Source of the DNA: Desulfobulbus sp.
GTDB taxonomy: Bacteria > Desulfobacterota > Desulfobulbia > Desulfobulbales > Desulfobulbaceae
Reading direction: 5' to 3'
Assembly: GCA_028684915.1 (NCBI GenBank)
Contig: JAQUEZ010000028.1
Coordinates: 1 to 45,890, forward strand
DNA: 45,890 bases
The translations under genes and the position numbers were made by a program. The notes below the pieces were generated by a model, which saw only the letters and a list, made by a program, of their open reading frames with translations, was not told the DNA's origin and made no database searches. Numbering within the stretch: position 1 is the stretch's first letter; the number at the start of each line of letters is the position of its first letter. This document shows positions 1 to 9,023 of this stretch, in pieces.

Positions 1-728
1 AGGGTGGGCAATTCCTGCAGTTGGATGGTCTCAACCGGGACCTTCATATCGTTGTTAAAGCCGGTGAGGTAGGAGGTAACCGTGGTGACGACAACGGCTA
101 CCAGGACTGCTGGAATCTTGGGATTGATTTTTTTCAAGACCACCATGATTGTCACCGCAGCAACACCGTAGATCAAGGTTGGCCAATGGGTGAAATCCAT
201 TGCGGCCTGGGCCACCCGGATCATGGTCTCGTAGTGGTGTTCGGAGGAGTCGACAGAGACACCGAAGAATTTGGAGAACTGGGAGGACGCGATGATGATG
301 GCTGCGGCATTGGTAAACCCGTTGACCACCGGATGCGAGAGAAAATTCACCACTAGGCCTAAGCGGAGCACGCCCAGGCTGAATTGGAATACACCGACGA
401 TGAGGGCAAGAATGATAGAGTAGGCAATAAAGTCTGTACTGCCGGCAGTGGCCAGCGGTTGCAGGGATGCGGCGGACATGAGCGAGACAACGGCAACAGG
501 GCCGGTGGCCAACTGCCGACTGGAGCCGAACAGCGCGGCAACCATCGGGGGGAGAAAGGCGGCATAGAGGCCGAAATAGGCTGGCAATCCGGCCAGCTGG
601 GCGTAGGCCATTGATTGGGGAATCAGGACCAGGGCTACGGTCAGACCCGCAAGGGCGTCTACCTGGAAATTCTTGAGGTTGTAGCCTTTAATCCAGTCAA
701 TAAAGGGGAAAAATTTTGTGAGTATCAT
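1..728 (-). CDS. SulP family sulfate/anion permease (partial, C-terminus outside window)
   Basis: The minus strand is open from an ATG at 728 to the window edge, about 242 codons, with no stop, so the 3' half and any STAS domain are missing. The translation begins MILTKFFPFIDWIKGYN and soon shows the SulP signature (PQSMAYAQLAGLPAYFGLYA, followed by GSSRQLATGPVAVVS), then successive hydrophobic segments. SulP proteins are inner-membrane transporters of sulfate, bicarbonate or other anions. It follows the TetR gene by 39 bp on the same strand, so the two probably form one transcript. Family assignment is firm. The substrate is not settled: sulfate is attractive if the host is a sulfate reducer, but bicarbonate or dicarboxylate is possible. 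Confidence 0.9.
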   Translation of the reverse strand, partial: MILTKFFPFIDWIKGYNLKNFQVDALAGLTVALVLIPQSMAYAQLAGLPAYFGLYAAFLPPMVAALFGSSRQLATGPVAVVSLMSAASLQPLATAGSTDFIAYSIILALIVGVFQFSLGVLRLGLVVNFLSHPVVNGFTNAAAIIIASSQFSKFFGVSVDSSEHHYETMIRVAQAAMDFTHWPTLIYGVAAVTIMVVLKKINPKIPAVLVAVVVTTVTSYLTGFNNDMKVPVETIQLQELPT

Positions 729-767
729 GTCCGTTCGCTCGAGTTTGTTGAAGTCAAAAGTTGATCA

Positions 768-1361
768 TCAGGGTTTTAGCCAACAGCGACACGACTCGAT
801 AACCTCATCATAGAGTGACGTCGCCTGGTACAAATTGTAGGTATCCAGTCGGACCAATCCGTCGATCAGGGTAAAAATCAGCAGGGCTTTTTTGTTGGGT
901 GAAACCTGACGAATCGACCCATCTTCCATGCCTCTGATGATTGCCTGCTCAAAAAGACTGATCAGACCGCTGTAGATCTCTTCCAGATACTGCCAGCACT
1001 TCGGGTTCTCTGGCGCAATTTGGTAATAGTGATGGCGGTGCAGCAGGAGAAAACGTTCCTCCATGACACTGGATTGGTACAGATAGAAGGAGATGGCGCC
1101 TTCGACCATTTCCATGCCGGAGGCATAATGGTTTTCCTTAAGGTGCTGCTTGAAATTACCGACAAAATCTTCTTTGAATTTTTGGAGAACGGCGAGAAAC
1201 AGATCTTCCTTGCTTTGGAAATGATAAAAAATTGTCCCCTCAGCCACTCCGGTAGCCTTGGAAATGTCGTTGACCGAGGTGTCCCAGTACCCTCGTTCAG
1301 AAAAAAATTTAGAGGCTGCCAGGAGAATGGCTTCTTTTTTGGTTTGTGGTCGTGTTGTCAC
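768..1361 (-). CDS. TetR/AcrR family transcriptional regulator
   Basis: The product is about 197 residues from a GTG at 1361 (MTTRPQTKKEAILLAASKFF). The frame is open to a GTG at 1400, but that start lies inside a 14-bp palindrome, so the inner start is preferred; neither has a strong ribosome binding site. Residues 8-55 form the TetR helix-turn-helix (FSERGYWDTSVNDISKATG, then EGTIFYHFQSKEDLF). The C-terminal region is all helical, as expected of a ligand-binding domain of unknown effector. It sits upstream of the SulP permease in the same direction and is a likely autorepressor and regulator of that permease, judged from paired palindromes between promoter and gene. Confidence 0.9.
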   Translation of the reverse strand: MTTRPQTKKEAILLAASKFFSERGYWDTSVNDISKATGVAEGTIFYHFQSKEDLFLAVLQKFKEDFVGNFKQHLKENHYASGMEMVEGAISFYLYQSSVMEERFLLLHRHHYYQIAPENPKCWQYLEEIYSGLISLFEQAIIRGMEDGSIRQVSPNKKALLIFTLIDGLVRLDTYNLYQATSLYDEVIESCRCWLKP

Positions 1362-1389
1362 TATGTTGTTTCCCGTGGTCAGTCTTAAG

Positions 1390-1403
1390 TGAGTGATCAC
1401 TCA
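1390..1403. promoter_or_regulatory. Operator-like palindrome 1 for the TetR regulator
   Basis: TGAGTGATCACTCA is a perfect 14-bp palindrome immediately upstream of the TetR gene. A near-identical site (TGAGCGCTCACTCA) starts 41 bp away, about four helical turns. Paired palindromes of this TGAGTG/CACTCA type are typical TetR-family operators. The assignment to this regulator is inferred from position. Confidence 0.65.
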
Positions 1404-1430
1404 AAAAATCCTCGGTAGGCACTTTCCGAC

Positions 1431-1444
1431 TGAGCGCTCACTCA
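1431..1444. promoter_or_regulatory. Operator-like palindrome 2 for the TetR regulator
   Basis: TGAGCGCTCACTCA differs from the site at 1390 only in the central and left-arm bases and contains its own 10-bp palindrome TGAGCGCTCA. It lies just downstream of the predicted -10 box of the TetR promoter, where a bound repressor would block initiation. Confidence 0.6.
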
Positions 1445-1459
1445 GGATTTGAATGTCCT

Positions 1460-1488
1460 TTGATACCCGCGAATCGGCAAAGGGTCAA
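1460..1488 (-). promoter_or_regulatory. Sigma-70-like promoter of tetR-sulP
   Basis: On the minus strand TTGACC (1488-1483) and TATCAA (1465-1460) are separated by 17 bp, matching five of six and four of six consensus bases. Transcription would run through both palindromes into the TetR gene. Confidence 0.5.
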
Positions 1489-1630
1489 ATCATTTTTTCT
1501 TATATCAATAATATTTATAGAACATCGATGATTCAGTGAAGAGGAAAGAAATGAAAAAAGGAGGGACAGAAAGTCCTGGATGTATAGGGCGGGGAAATGA
1601 AAGATAACAGCTTGTTATGCTGAGAGCGGA

Positions 1631-3376
1631 TTAGCGGTATCCTTTGCGTTTAGGCGTGGTCGGTGGTTGCTTTTTTGGCTGGGCGCCACGCGATGTCGGG
1701 GCGGTGAGCACGGATTTCTGCCGTTCTCGAGAGGCCGCGTTTTTCTCGACAAAACATTTGCCTCGATGCCATGGATTGTTTTCGGTCCAGTACATCAAGG
1801 TGGACCAGGTGCAGGGGGTGGGAGTGAACAACTGGACCTGGCGAGGAAGTACGTGCAGTTTTTGGCGGCAAAAGTCACGCAGCCTTTCCATGGAGGCTTG
1901 GGTACAGCCGGGGTGGGCGGCGATAATGTAGTAGGTGAGAAATTGGTCCAGTCCTTCTTCGCGGGTCAGGCGCATAAAGAGATCGCGGAAGCGAAGCAGG
2001 TCCTCGGTTCCCGGCTTGCCCATGGCGGCAAGCACCTCGTTTTCCGAATGTTCGGGGGCGATTTTCAGTTGGCCGGAAACGTGATGGCGGACCAGTTCCC
2101 GCAGGTAGGCGAGTCCGTTTTTTTTGTCCGCCAGAATCAGGTCGTAGCGGATGCCGGATGCCACTGCAATTTTTTTGATATTTTGGATCTTTCGTAACTG
2201 CTGCAACAGGTTGATCAGCGGGCCGTGGTCGATTTTGAGGCTGGGGCAGATGGAGGGGAAAAGACAGCGTTTGTCGCGGCATGCGCCTTTGCTTTTCTTT
2301 TTGCCACACTCAAAGCCGAACATGTTAGCGGTCGGCCCGCCCACATCGGCGAGCATTCCCTTGAAATCAGGATGTGCCGCCAGTTCCCGGGCCTCCTTTA
2401 CGATGGAGGTTACGCTTCGCTCCTGGATGGTGCGGCCCTGATGGACAGCAATGGCGCAAAAGTTACACTCGCCATAACAGCCCCGGTGGGTGGTGAGGGC
2501 AAAGCGGATAGTGGTGAGTGCCGGGACCGGACCGCCCTGGGCGTCAAAGGGATGGACCGCCCGTTCAAAGGACAGTGCATGCACCGCATCCAGCTCTGCA
2601 GTCGTCAGCGGCAACTGCGGAGGGTTATGGATGAGAAAACGGCTATCCTGGTGTTGTGCCAGTATTTGTGCGGTGAGGGGATCGTTATTGCCGTAAAAGG
2701 CGGCAAACATTTCGCTAAAGGCCTGTTTGTCTTTCGCGACCGTGGCGTAATTGGGGAGGATCAGGGCATTGGTCGGAGGTTCTGCTGCAGCATAGCAAAG
2801 CCCGCGAATAGTGGTGGGCTCGCGGCCTTGGTTTAGGGCATGGGCCAACTCGACAACCGCCTTTTCCGCCATGCCGTAGAGGAGAAAATCTGCCTTGGCG
2901 TCAAAGAGGATCGAGCGGCGAATGCGGTTGTCCCAGTAGTCGTAATGGGCAAGCCGCCTCAAACTGGCTTCTATGCCACCGATGACCAGGGGGACGGTGT
3001 TTTTGAAGTGACGGCGAATGAGGTTAGCATAGGCGAGCACTGCCCGGTCTGGACGCCGGGTATTTTGCCCGCCGGGGGTATAGTCGTCGCTCTTACGTCG
3101 TTTGCCCGAGGCGGTGCGATTGGCGACCATGGAGTCGACCGAGCCGCCGCTGATTCCCCAAAAGAGCCGAGGTTCGCCCAGGCGGGTGATGTCTTGGCCG
3201 CCAGGATCGGGCTGGGCGATGATACCTACCCGAAAACCCTCGCGGGCCAGCAATTTGCCGATGACTGCCACCCCGATAAAGGGTGAGTCGATATAGGCAT
3301 CGCCGGAAACAAGGATCACGTCGAGCTGCTCCCAGCCCAGTTGTGCCATCTCCTCAAGGGTGCAGGGGAGAAACAT
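1631..3376 (-). CDS. YgiQ family radical SAM protein
   Basis: The product is 581 residues from an ATG at 3376 with AGAGG just upstream; the frame stays open further upstream, but that part overlaps the preceding gene and is not protein-like. It starts MFLPCTLEEMAQLGWEQLDV, the conserved opening of the YgiQ (UPF0313) family. A radical SAM cluster motif, THRGCYGECNFCA (C-x3-C-x2-C), lies near residue 300 and implies a [4Fe-4S]-SAM enzyme. The basic, proline-rich C-terminal tail is shorter than in E. coli YgiQ. The substrate of this family is not established. The start codon lies one base past the stop of the upstream flavoprotein gene, so translation is probably coupled. A weak hairpin (ATAACA-GCT-TGTTAT near 1604) lies past its stop. 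Confidence 0.93.
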   Translation of the reverse strand: MFLPCTLEEMAQLGWEQLDVILVSGDAYIDSPFIGVAVIGKLLAREGFRVGIIAQPDPGGQDITRLGEPRLFWGISGGSVDSMVANRTASGKRRKSDDYTPGGQNTRRPDRAVLAYANLIRRHFKNTVPLVIGGIEASLRRLAHYDYWDNRIRRSILFDAKADFLLYGMAEKAVVELAHALNQGREPTTIRGLCYAAAEPPTNALILPNYATVAKDKQAFSEMFAAFYGNNDPLTAQILAQHQDSRFLIHNPPQLPLTTAELDAVHALSFERAVHPFDAQGGPVPALTTIRFALTTHRGCYGECNFCAIAVHQGRTIQERSVTSIVKEARELAAHPDFKGMLADVGGPTANMFGFECGKKKSKGACRDKRCLFPSICPSLKIDHGPLINLLQQLRKIQNIKKIAVASGIRYDLILADKKNGLAYLRELVRHHVSGQLKIAPEHSENEVLAAMGKPGTEDLLRFRDLFMRLTREEGLDQFLTYYIIAAHPGCTQASMERLRDFCRQKLHVLPRQVQLFTPTPCTWSTLMYWTENNPWHRGKCFVEKNAASRERQKSVLTAPTSRGAQPKKQPPTTPKRKGYR

Positions 3377-3377
3377 T

Positions 3378-4688
3378 TTAATCCTCTCGGGACGGCGCTG
3401 ACGAATGAGCCGCCGAGCATCCGGCCAGCCAGCCGGTGGAAAAGGCAGCCTGGAGATTGTAGCCGCCGGTATCGGCCTGGATATCCAGCACTTCTCCGGC
3501 AAAGTAGAGGCCGTGCACCAGGCGGGACTCCATGGTGCGTGGATCAACCTCCCGGGTATCGATACCGCCGGCAGTGACAATCGCCTCGTCGATGGGGCGA
3601 TGGCCGATAACCTGCACCCGAAAATTTTTCAGCCAATGGCGTAGCCGTTTGCGTTCCTCGCTGCGAATGGTTCCCGCCAGGCGATCCGCCACGATTTGGG
3701 CTGCCTTCAGGGCCATCGGCACCATCTCTTTGGGGAGAAGTCCCCGTAAAACACTGTCCATTGTCTCGATCCGCCGTTGTTCGAGATCTCGCAGGAGGCG
3801 GGCGTCGAGTTTTTTTTCATCCAGGGCAGGCTTCAGATCAAGCATCAGGATGACCTCGCTCTTTTGCTGCAGGGCCTCGACAATGCGTCCGCTTAAGGTG
3901 AGGATTATCGGGCCAGTCAAGCCAACCTCGGTGAAAGCCAACTCGCCAAAGGCCTCGGCTATTTTTTTGCCGTCGATGAACAACCGCACTTGGATGTTGC
4001 GCAGTTGAAGCCCCGCCATGCCCGCAACTGCAGATCCTTGGGTGATGATCGGCACCAGGGCCGGCAGGATGGTGACAATACGGTGGCCAGCCTGCCCGGC
4101 CAGCCTGTACCCGTCGCCGGTGGATCCGGTCAAGGGGTAGGAGGCGCCACCGGTGGCAAGAATCAGCCCGCAGCACTCCACGATTTTTCCATTGCAGACC
4201 ACCCCAGTGAGCCGATTTTTTGTGATGCAGAGCTCTTCCACTTGGGTACCTGTCTGCAGTTGCACTCCCAGACCTCGCAGCCACTGCTCCATCACCGCCA
4301 AAACCTCCGGCGCCTTACCCGAAGCGGGAAAGACCCGCCCTCCACGTTCGGTGACGGTCTTCAGGCCGAGCTCGGCAAAGAATTCGAGCAGATCCGGTGC
4401 GAAAAAGCGGTGAAAGGCTTGGCGGAGAAAAGGGCCGGTGGTGCCGAAATGGTCGAGAAATTCAGTCAGCGGTGCAACATTGGTCAAGTTGCAGCGGCCC
4501 TTGCCGGTGATGCAGAGTTTGCGTCCGGGACGGCGCATCTTTTCCAGTACCAGCACCTTGGCCCCGGTAAGTGCGGCCTGACCGGCCGCCATCAGACCGG
4601 CAGCGCCACCGCCGACCACGATCAGGGGGGGGTTGGATTGCGGCATTGAGATGCGAGATTGAGAACTGTTGCGTTGCAAAGAATTCAT
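3378..4688 (-). CDS. HI0933/BaiN family NAD(P)/FAD-dependent oxidoreductase
   Basis: The product is 436 residues from an ATG at 4688, or 422 from a second ATG at 4646; neither has a clear Shine-Dalgarno sequence. The N-terminal Rossmann motif VVGGGAAGLMAAGQAA binds FAD and is followed by the family signature GRKLCITGKGRCNLTN. The C-terminus has the second flavin-contact block LYFAGEVLDIQADTGGYNL. The family includes E. coli YhiN and the bile-acid enzyme BaiN, but most members have no proven substrate. It lies immediately upstream of the ygiQ-like gene on the same strand. Family is certain; the reaction is unknown. Confidence 0.92.
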   Translation of the reverse strand: MNSLQRNSSQSRISMPQSNPPLIVVGGGAAGLMAAGQAALTGAKVLVLEKMRRPGRKLCITGKGRCNLTNVAPLTEFLDHFGTTGPFLRQAFHRFFAPDLLEFFAELGLKTVTERGGRVFPASGKAPEVLAVMEQWLRGLGVQLQTGTQVEELCITKNRLTGVVCNGKIVECCGLILATGGASYPLTGSTGDGYRLAGQAGHRIVTILPALVPIITQGSAVAGMAGLQLRNIQVRLFIDGKKIAEAFGELAFTEVGLTGPIILTLSGRIVEALQQKSEVILMLDLKPALDEKKLDARLLRDLEQRRIETMDSVLRGLLPKEMVPMALKAAQIVADRLAGTIRSEERKRLRHWLKNFRVQVIGHRPIDEAIVTAGGIDTREVDPRTMESRLVHGLYFAGEVLDIQADTGGYNLQAAFSTGWLAGCSAAHSSAPSRED

Positions 4689-4795
4689 GGGGGACTACTA
4701 CACCAAGTGCAGGGAAAACTCACTGCAATCTTAAAAAAAATCCGTCCGTAAAAATTCAATCCGATGCTGGTGGTTATTGACAGTAGACTCTTGCT

Positions 4796-4822
4796 CCACT
4801 ACTCATAGTGGTATCTTATAAT
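4796..4822 (+). promoter_or_regulatory. Palindrome abutting a consensus -10 box upstream of the SDR/chaperone genes
   Basis: CCACTA-CTCA-TAGTGG (4796-4811) is a perfect 6-bp inverted repeat with a 4-bp loop. Five bases later comes TATAAT (4817-4822), a perfect sigma-70 -10 hexamer, 45 bp before the first gene of the island. No good -35 lies at 17 bp, because the palindrome occupies that space, which suggests a regulator-dependent promoter. It is not a CIRCE element or a sigma-32 consensus. Confidence 0.45.
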
Positions 4823-4866
4823 TATTTCGCCGGTAAAGGCAGATCGATAGCCGGTGAGGGGGGCGG

Positions 4867-6579
4867 ATGATGAACTATGCTCTACCTGGGGTTCTGCTGA
4901 CCGGTGCCTCGGGCTTTGTCGGCCGCAACTTCATCAAGGCAGCCAGTGGACGCTACCGTCTGTTCTGTGTCGCTCGCCGGTCCATGGAAGAGGCAGGCGT
5001 TCAGGCCGATGCCAATCTACGCTGGATTCAGGTCGATATCGCTGAAAAGGAGCGGCTGCAGTCGCTGTTGCATCGGGTTCGTGGTCACGGTGGGGTCGAT
5101 TATGTGGTCAACCTTGCCGGTTACTACGATTTCACCAACCAGGATCATCCCGAGTACAACCGCACAAACATCGAGGGCACGCGCAACATGCTCGAGATCG
5201 CCAGGGAGCTGGCGGTTAAGCGCTTTGTCTTTGCCAGTTCCCAGGCAGCCTGTCCCTTTGGCCCGGTGATCACCGAGTCCACCCCGCCGGATGCCCCCAT
5301 TGCCTATGCACGCAGCAAACGGGCCGGCGAGGAGCTGCTACGCGCCTACGCACCTACGGTTCCCGGGGCAATTGTCCGTATTGCCGCAGTGTTCAGCGAC
5401 TGGTGCGAATATCCGCCGCTCTACACCCTGCTCAACAGCTGGTGTTCGGGCAAATGGCTCGAGTCGCGCATGCTTGCCGGACGCGGCCGATCAGCCCTCC
5501 CCTATGTGCATGTGCAGGACCTGGTGCAGTGTTTTCTCAAAATCCTGGAGAAAAGTGACCAGCTCGAGCCGCTCTGCGTCTTTAATGCCGGTCCCGACGG
5601 CACGGTCTCCCATGCGGAGCTGTTTCGCATCGCCACTCAGTTTTATTACAACAAAACGTTGAAGCCTTTCTATGTTCCCCGATGGCTGCTGGCGCCGATG
5701 ATTCTCCTTCGCCGTCTGCAACGCCGCCTGCAGGGAAAAGAGGCCTTCGAACAGCTGTGGATGGCTCGCTACATCGACGAGCGTCTGGTTGCCGACAGTT
5801 CCCAGACCCGACGTATTCTCGGCTGGCGGCCGACTCCGCGTAAATCCATCACCAGGCGCCTGGTATTTCTGATCGAGAATATGAAACGCAACCCGGAGCT
5901 GTGGCGGCAATGGAACGAGGCCATGCTGCACAAGGAGACCTCCCGACCCCATCTGGCTTTGCACGCGTTGCTGTGCGAGTCCCTAGAAAGTGCCCGCGAG
6001 GAGGTGGTCACCTCGATCACCGAGCAGTTGCTCTCCCGCGACGAGGTGGTGCGCGAGATGACTGCCCAGTTGCTGGACAGCGAGCAGCCGCAGGGTTATG
6101 CCGGCTGTATCCGTGCCCTGGAGGCCATGCCCCAGCCGGTAGCTGTCTCCTTTTTACGGCTCTTGTATCAGTTGATCCTCACCGTGATGCGTACCCGCAA
6201 CCGGCCGATGATGCAGCAGTATGCCCACACCATCGCCTTTTTACCCATGAGTGCCGGTATTGCCCCAGGCATGGCCAGTCGCAGTCTGTTTATCCTCGGC
6301 GAGTATTTGATTCAGCGTTACCGAGGGCGAACACTGTTTGAGCGGGTGACGCCGCGCGCCGACGACTACATCACCATGACCATCCACATGGCCATCGACC
6401 GTATTGAGGATCAGATGGAGCTGGCCAGGCTGCAATCCCCCAATTTATTGGAAGAACTGGGGGCGATGACGCCGCCCTTGGACAACAGCGAGTTGGAAAA
6501 GGTGGTGGCCAAACTAAAACAACTGTGCAGCGAGGCCGCCTCCGGCCAGTCCTGGACCAGTCCGTTGCTGCAGGAGTGA
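4867..6579 (+). CDS. NAD-dependent epimerase/dehydratase (extended SDR) with long helical C-terminal extension
   Basis: The product is 570 residues, start ATG after GAGGGGGGCGG. Residues 1-325 are an extended short-chain dehydrogenase: nucleotide-binding TGASGFVG near residue 13, active-site SSQAAC, and the YARSK catalytic Tyr/Lys pair. The remaining roughly 240 residues (about 330-570) are charged, leucine-rich and apparently all helical, resembling HEAT-like or other alpha-solenoid sequence; I do not recognise the domain. Normal extended SDRs end near 310-350 residues, so this is an added module. It is the first plus-strand gene before the GrpE-like/Hsp70 genes, with a 156-bp gap, so it may or may not share their transcript. 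Substrate is probably a nucleotide sugar or sterol-like compound but cannot be named. Confidence 0.85.
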   Translation: MMNYALPGVLLTGASGFVGRNFIKAASGRYRLFCVARRSMEEAGVQADANLRWIQVDIAEKERLQSLLHRVRGHGGVDYVVNLAGYYDFTNQDHPEYNRTNIEGTRNMLEIARELAVKRFVFASSQAACPFGPVITESTPPDAPIAYARSKRAGEELLRAYAPTVPGAIVRIAAVFSDWCEYPPLYTLLNSWCSGKWLESRMLAGRGRSALPYVHVQDLVQCFLKILEKSDQLEPLCVFNAGPDGTVSHAELFRIATQFYYNKTLKPFYVPRWLLAPMILLRRLQRRLQGKEAFEQLWMARYIDERLVADSSQTRRILGWRPTPRKSITRRLVFLIENMKRNPELWRQWNEAMLHKETSRPHLALHALLCESLESAREEVVTSITEQLLSRDEVVREMTAQLLDSEQPQGYAGCIRALEAMPQPVAVSFLRLLYQLILTVMRTRNRPMMQQYAHTIAFLPMSAGIAPGMASRSLFILGEYLIQRYRGRTLFERVTPRADDYITMTIHMAIDRIEDQMELARLQSPNLLEELGAMTPPLDNSELEKVVAKLKQLCSEAASGQSWTSPLLQE

Positions 6580-6735
6580 TGTTTGTGTTGAGTTTCAGCG
6601 ATGAGGGGGTGAAAGAGGACTGGATTTTAAAAAAAAATGTGGTATGCACAATCGCAACGGCTGCCGCCCCCTCTTCCTTCCACTGGTTGGCAGGTGAGCG
6701 AGCTTTTTGTTAACGATTATTTCAGGATCTCTTCT

Positions 6736-7302
6736 ATGGCACAGTGTTTTTGGAGCAGGTGGTGGCGCTGGATGCGCGGCTCGACAACGACGACCGGCGC
6801 GGAAGCGGACCCCTTAGAGGTGCGTCTGGCAGAGGTTCACGCCACCCTTGGAGAAGAGTTTCGCGGCGTACGCAAGATGCTGCGCAAGCAGGCGCAGGTG
6901 CTGGAAGAGCTCCACGGTCGACAGGGGCACGAATCTCCAGCCGTCAAGGGGCGGACCAAGGGGAGTTCAATCGAGTTGGCCACCGCCTTTTTTCATCTTC
7001 ATCAGTCGCTGCGTGAGCGTGTCGCCGAATCACCGGCTCACCGCGAGGCCATTGCCCTCTTCTGGTTGCAGCTCGATCGGAGTCTGCAGGAGATCGATGT
7101 GCGCATGATCCGCGAAGAGGGTGCGCCCTTTGATGCTCGCCTGCATCGTGCGGTCTTGTCGCGGGGAGAGGGAAGCGGAGAATGGGTGGTGGTGGAAGTG
7201 CTGGAACCGGGTTTTATCCGCGGGGATATGGTTAGTGTTCCAGCCAAGGTTATCTTGGGGCACCATGCGGCCCTTCAGTGTGCAGACGAGGAAAATTTAT
7301 GA
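6736..7302 (+). CDS. GrpE-like nucleotide exchange factor candidate for the adjacent Hsp70
   Basis: The product is 188 residues. The chosen ATG at 6736 has AGGATC upstream; an in-frame ATG at 6637 lacks a binding site. After a Trp/Arg-rich N-terminus (WSRWWRWMRG) comes a long helical stretch. The last 65 residues match the GrpE beta-domain pattern: GAPFDARLHRAV, then VVVEVLEPGFIRGDMV and PAKVILG. GrpE opens the ATPase domain of DnaK-type chaperones to release ADP. The overall sequence is divergent, and it is joined by an ATGA overlap (7299-7302) to an HscC-type Hsp70, implying a dedicated partner. A housekeeping GrpE would be expected elsewhere, near dnaK. Assignment rests on the C-terminal motif plus context. 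Confidence 0.75.
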   Translation: MAQCFWSRWWRWMRGSTTTTGAEADPLEVRLAEVHATLGEEFRGVRKMLRKQAQVLEELHGRQGHESPAVKGRTKGSSIELATAFFHLHQSLRERVAESPAHREAIALFWLQLDRSLQEIDVRMIREEGAPFDARLHRAVLSRGEGSGEWVVVEVLEPGFIRGDMVSVPAKVILGHHAALQCADEENL

Positions 7303-9023
7303 AAGAAGTGTGTTGCGGTATCGATCTGGGAACGACGAACTCGGTGATTGCCTGGATCAGGAACGGGGTGCCCGAGGCGATTAACATCGAGGAGGGCCAG
7401 CCCATCGTTCCCTCGGTGGTCAGTTTTTCGCCCGAGGGAGGGCACACCTATTTCGGTCGTCAGGCTGCCAACCGTTTTGTCGCCTTTCCCGAACTGACCG
7501 TGAAGTCGGTCAAGCGATTGATGGGCACCAAGGAGCCCATCCCGGTGGGCGAGCAGCGCTCTCTGCCCGAGGAGATTTCTGGGATGCTGCTTGGCCACTT
7601 GGCAGCGGAGGCGGCCAAGGTCCTTGGTCAGGCCGTACGCAAGGTGGTGGTGACCGTGCCCGCCTATTTTGATGACGGCCAACGCCGGGCCACCATCCGC
7701 GCCGGCGAACTGGCCGGACTGGAGGTGATGCGCATCATCAACGAACCCACGGCCGCCGCCTTTGTCTACGAGAGTCCGGCCGCCGCATCGGCCGATGGGG
7801 AGCTTGTCCTTGTTTATGATCTCGGTGGCGGCACCTTTGATGTCTCGGTGGTGCAGCTCAGGGGCGATATCAAGGAGGTGTTGGCCTCCTGCGGTGATAC
7901 GGCCCTGGGAGGCGATGATTTCGATGCCCGTCTCAAGGATTATTTCCTGGCGCATCTGGAGGAAAAATGCGATCAGGATCTGGGCGAGGATTTCGCTCTC
8001 CAGGTCCGGCTCACCGATATCGCGGAACGCACCAAGATTGCCCTCTCCACCCAGCCCTATGTCAGCGTCGACGAGGTGGCGGTGACCTTGGTGGATCAGG
8101 TCCCGGTCAACCTCAGCCTGGAGGTGTCGCGGCAGGAGTTTGACGAGTTGACCGAGGATCTGCTCGACAAGACCCACGCCAAGGTGATGGAGGCCCTGGA
8201 TGAGTCGCACCTGAGCGTCGAGGATATCGACCGCATCATCCTGGTGGGTGGCTCAACCCGCATGCCCAGTGTGCAGCGCATGCTGGCCGAGCTGTTCGAC
8301 CAGCCCATGGAGCATTCCATCGATCCGGACCTGTGCGTGGCCCTGGGCGCAGCAGTGCAGGCCGGGATCATTGCCGGCGAGCCGTTGCAGCATATTCTTA
8401 TCGATGTTGCCGCCCACTCCCTGGGGATGCGCACTATCGACGAGATCGATCCGGAAACGGGCGATGCCGATCATTTTTCCCCCATCATCCGCCGCAACAC
8501 CCGTATCCCTGTTAGCCGCTCCGAGATTTTTTACACCATGACAGAGCGGCAGAAGCAGGTGGAGGTGGATGTCTTTCAAGGGGAGAGCCGTTCCTGTCGC
8601 GATAATACGCTTGTTGATTCGTTCTGCTTTGATCTTAAGCCAGCGCCGGCCAATTCGCCGGTGACCGTGGAGTTCTCCTACGATTTGCAGGGTATCGTCC
8701 AGGTGACCGTCAGTCAAAAGGGCTATGACAACACCATGACCGTGGCCGTGGATCTGAAGAAGGCCCGAACCGGTGGGGACGAGGAGGACATCGCGGAGGT
8801 GGAGTTGAACGACAAACCGATCAACTCTATCGCCCAGCGGGCGCGGGCCCTGCTTGCCAATCCCCGTATCCCTGCTGTTGCGGTCAAAGAGCTGAAATCG
8901 CTCACCCACCGCTATGAAGCGGCCATTGTTACCGGCGATGATGAGGGGCTGATCGACGCCCTGGAGGATGACCTGCTGGAGTTGATGGATCAACTTATGG
9001 ATGATCTGGAGAGCCATGGCTAA
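7299..9023 (+). CDS. hscC: HscC-type Hsp70 chaperone
   Basis: The product is 574 residues, shorter than DnaK (about 638) and close to E. coli HscC (556). The ATPase domain shows [13 protein letters not shown] (residues 7-19), Lys72 in [29 protein letters not shown] (147-155), [12 protein letters not shown] (174-185) and [12 protein letters not shown]. The linker is [12 protein letters not shown]. The substrate domain carries HscC-like blocks: [29 protein letters not shown] and [13 protein letters not shown]. The lid is short and acidic at the end. It overlaps the GrpE-like gene by 4 bp and the next gene by 8 bp, so the three are translationally coupled. Hsp70 identity is certain; HscC subfamily is judged from sequence recall. 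The client is unknown. Confidence 0.92.
   Translation: MKEVCCGIDLGTTNSVIAWIRNGVPEAINIEEGQPIVPSVVSFSPEGGHTYFGRQAANRFVAFPELTVKSVKRLMGTKEPIPVGEQRSLPEEISGMLLGHLAAEAAKVLGQAVRKVVVTVPAYFDDGQRRATIRAGELAGLEVMRIINEPTAAAFVYESPAAASADGELVLVYDLGGGTFDVSVVQLRGDIKEVLASCGDTALGGDDFDARLKDYFLAHLEEKCDQDLGEDFALQVRLTDIAERTKIALSTQPYVSVDEVAVTLVDQVPVNLSLEVSRQEFDELTEDLLDKTHAKVMEALDESHLSVEDIDRIILVGGSTRMPSVQRMLAELFDQPMEHSIDPDLCVALGAAVQAGIIAGEPLQHILIDVAAHSLGMRTIDEIDPETGDADHFSPIIRRNTRIPVSRSEIFYTMTERQKQVEVDVFQGESRSCRDNTLVDSFCFDLKPAPANSPVTVEFSYDLQGIVQVTVSQKGYDNTMTVAVDLKKARTGGDEEDIAEVELNDKPINSIAQRARALLANPRIPAVAVKELKSLTHRYEAAIVTGDDEGLIDALEDDLLELMDQLMDDLESHG

Noticed and set aside
1551..1607. 18-codon frame with a GAGGAAAGAA before the ATG upstream of ygiQ and tetR
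   Set aside because: It is too short and low in complexity to claim as a peptide, with no conserved pattern.
4796..4822. CIRCE or sigma-32 heat-shock promoter for the chaperone island
   Set aside because: The palindrome does not match TTAGCACTC-N9-GAGTGCTAA, and no CTTGAA/CCCCAT pair was found.
7275..8210. 311-codon minus-strand open frame opposite hscC
   Set aside because: It is a shadow of the high-GC Hsp70 gene, with a His- and Gly-rich composition and no recognisable motif.
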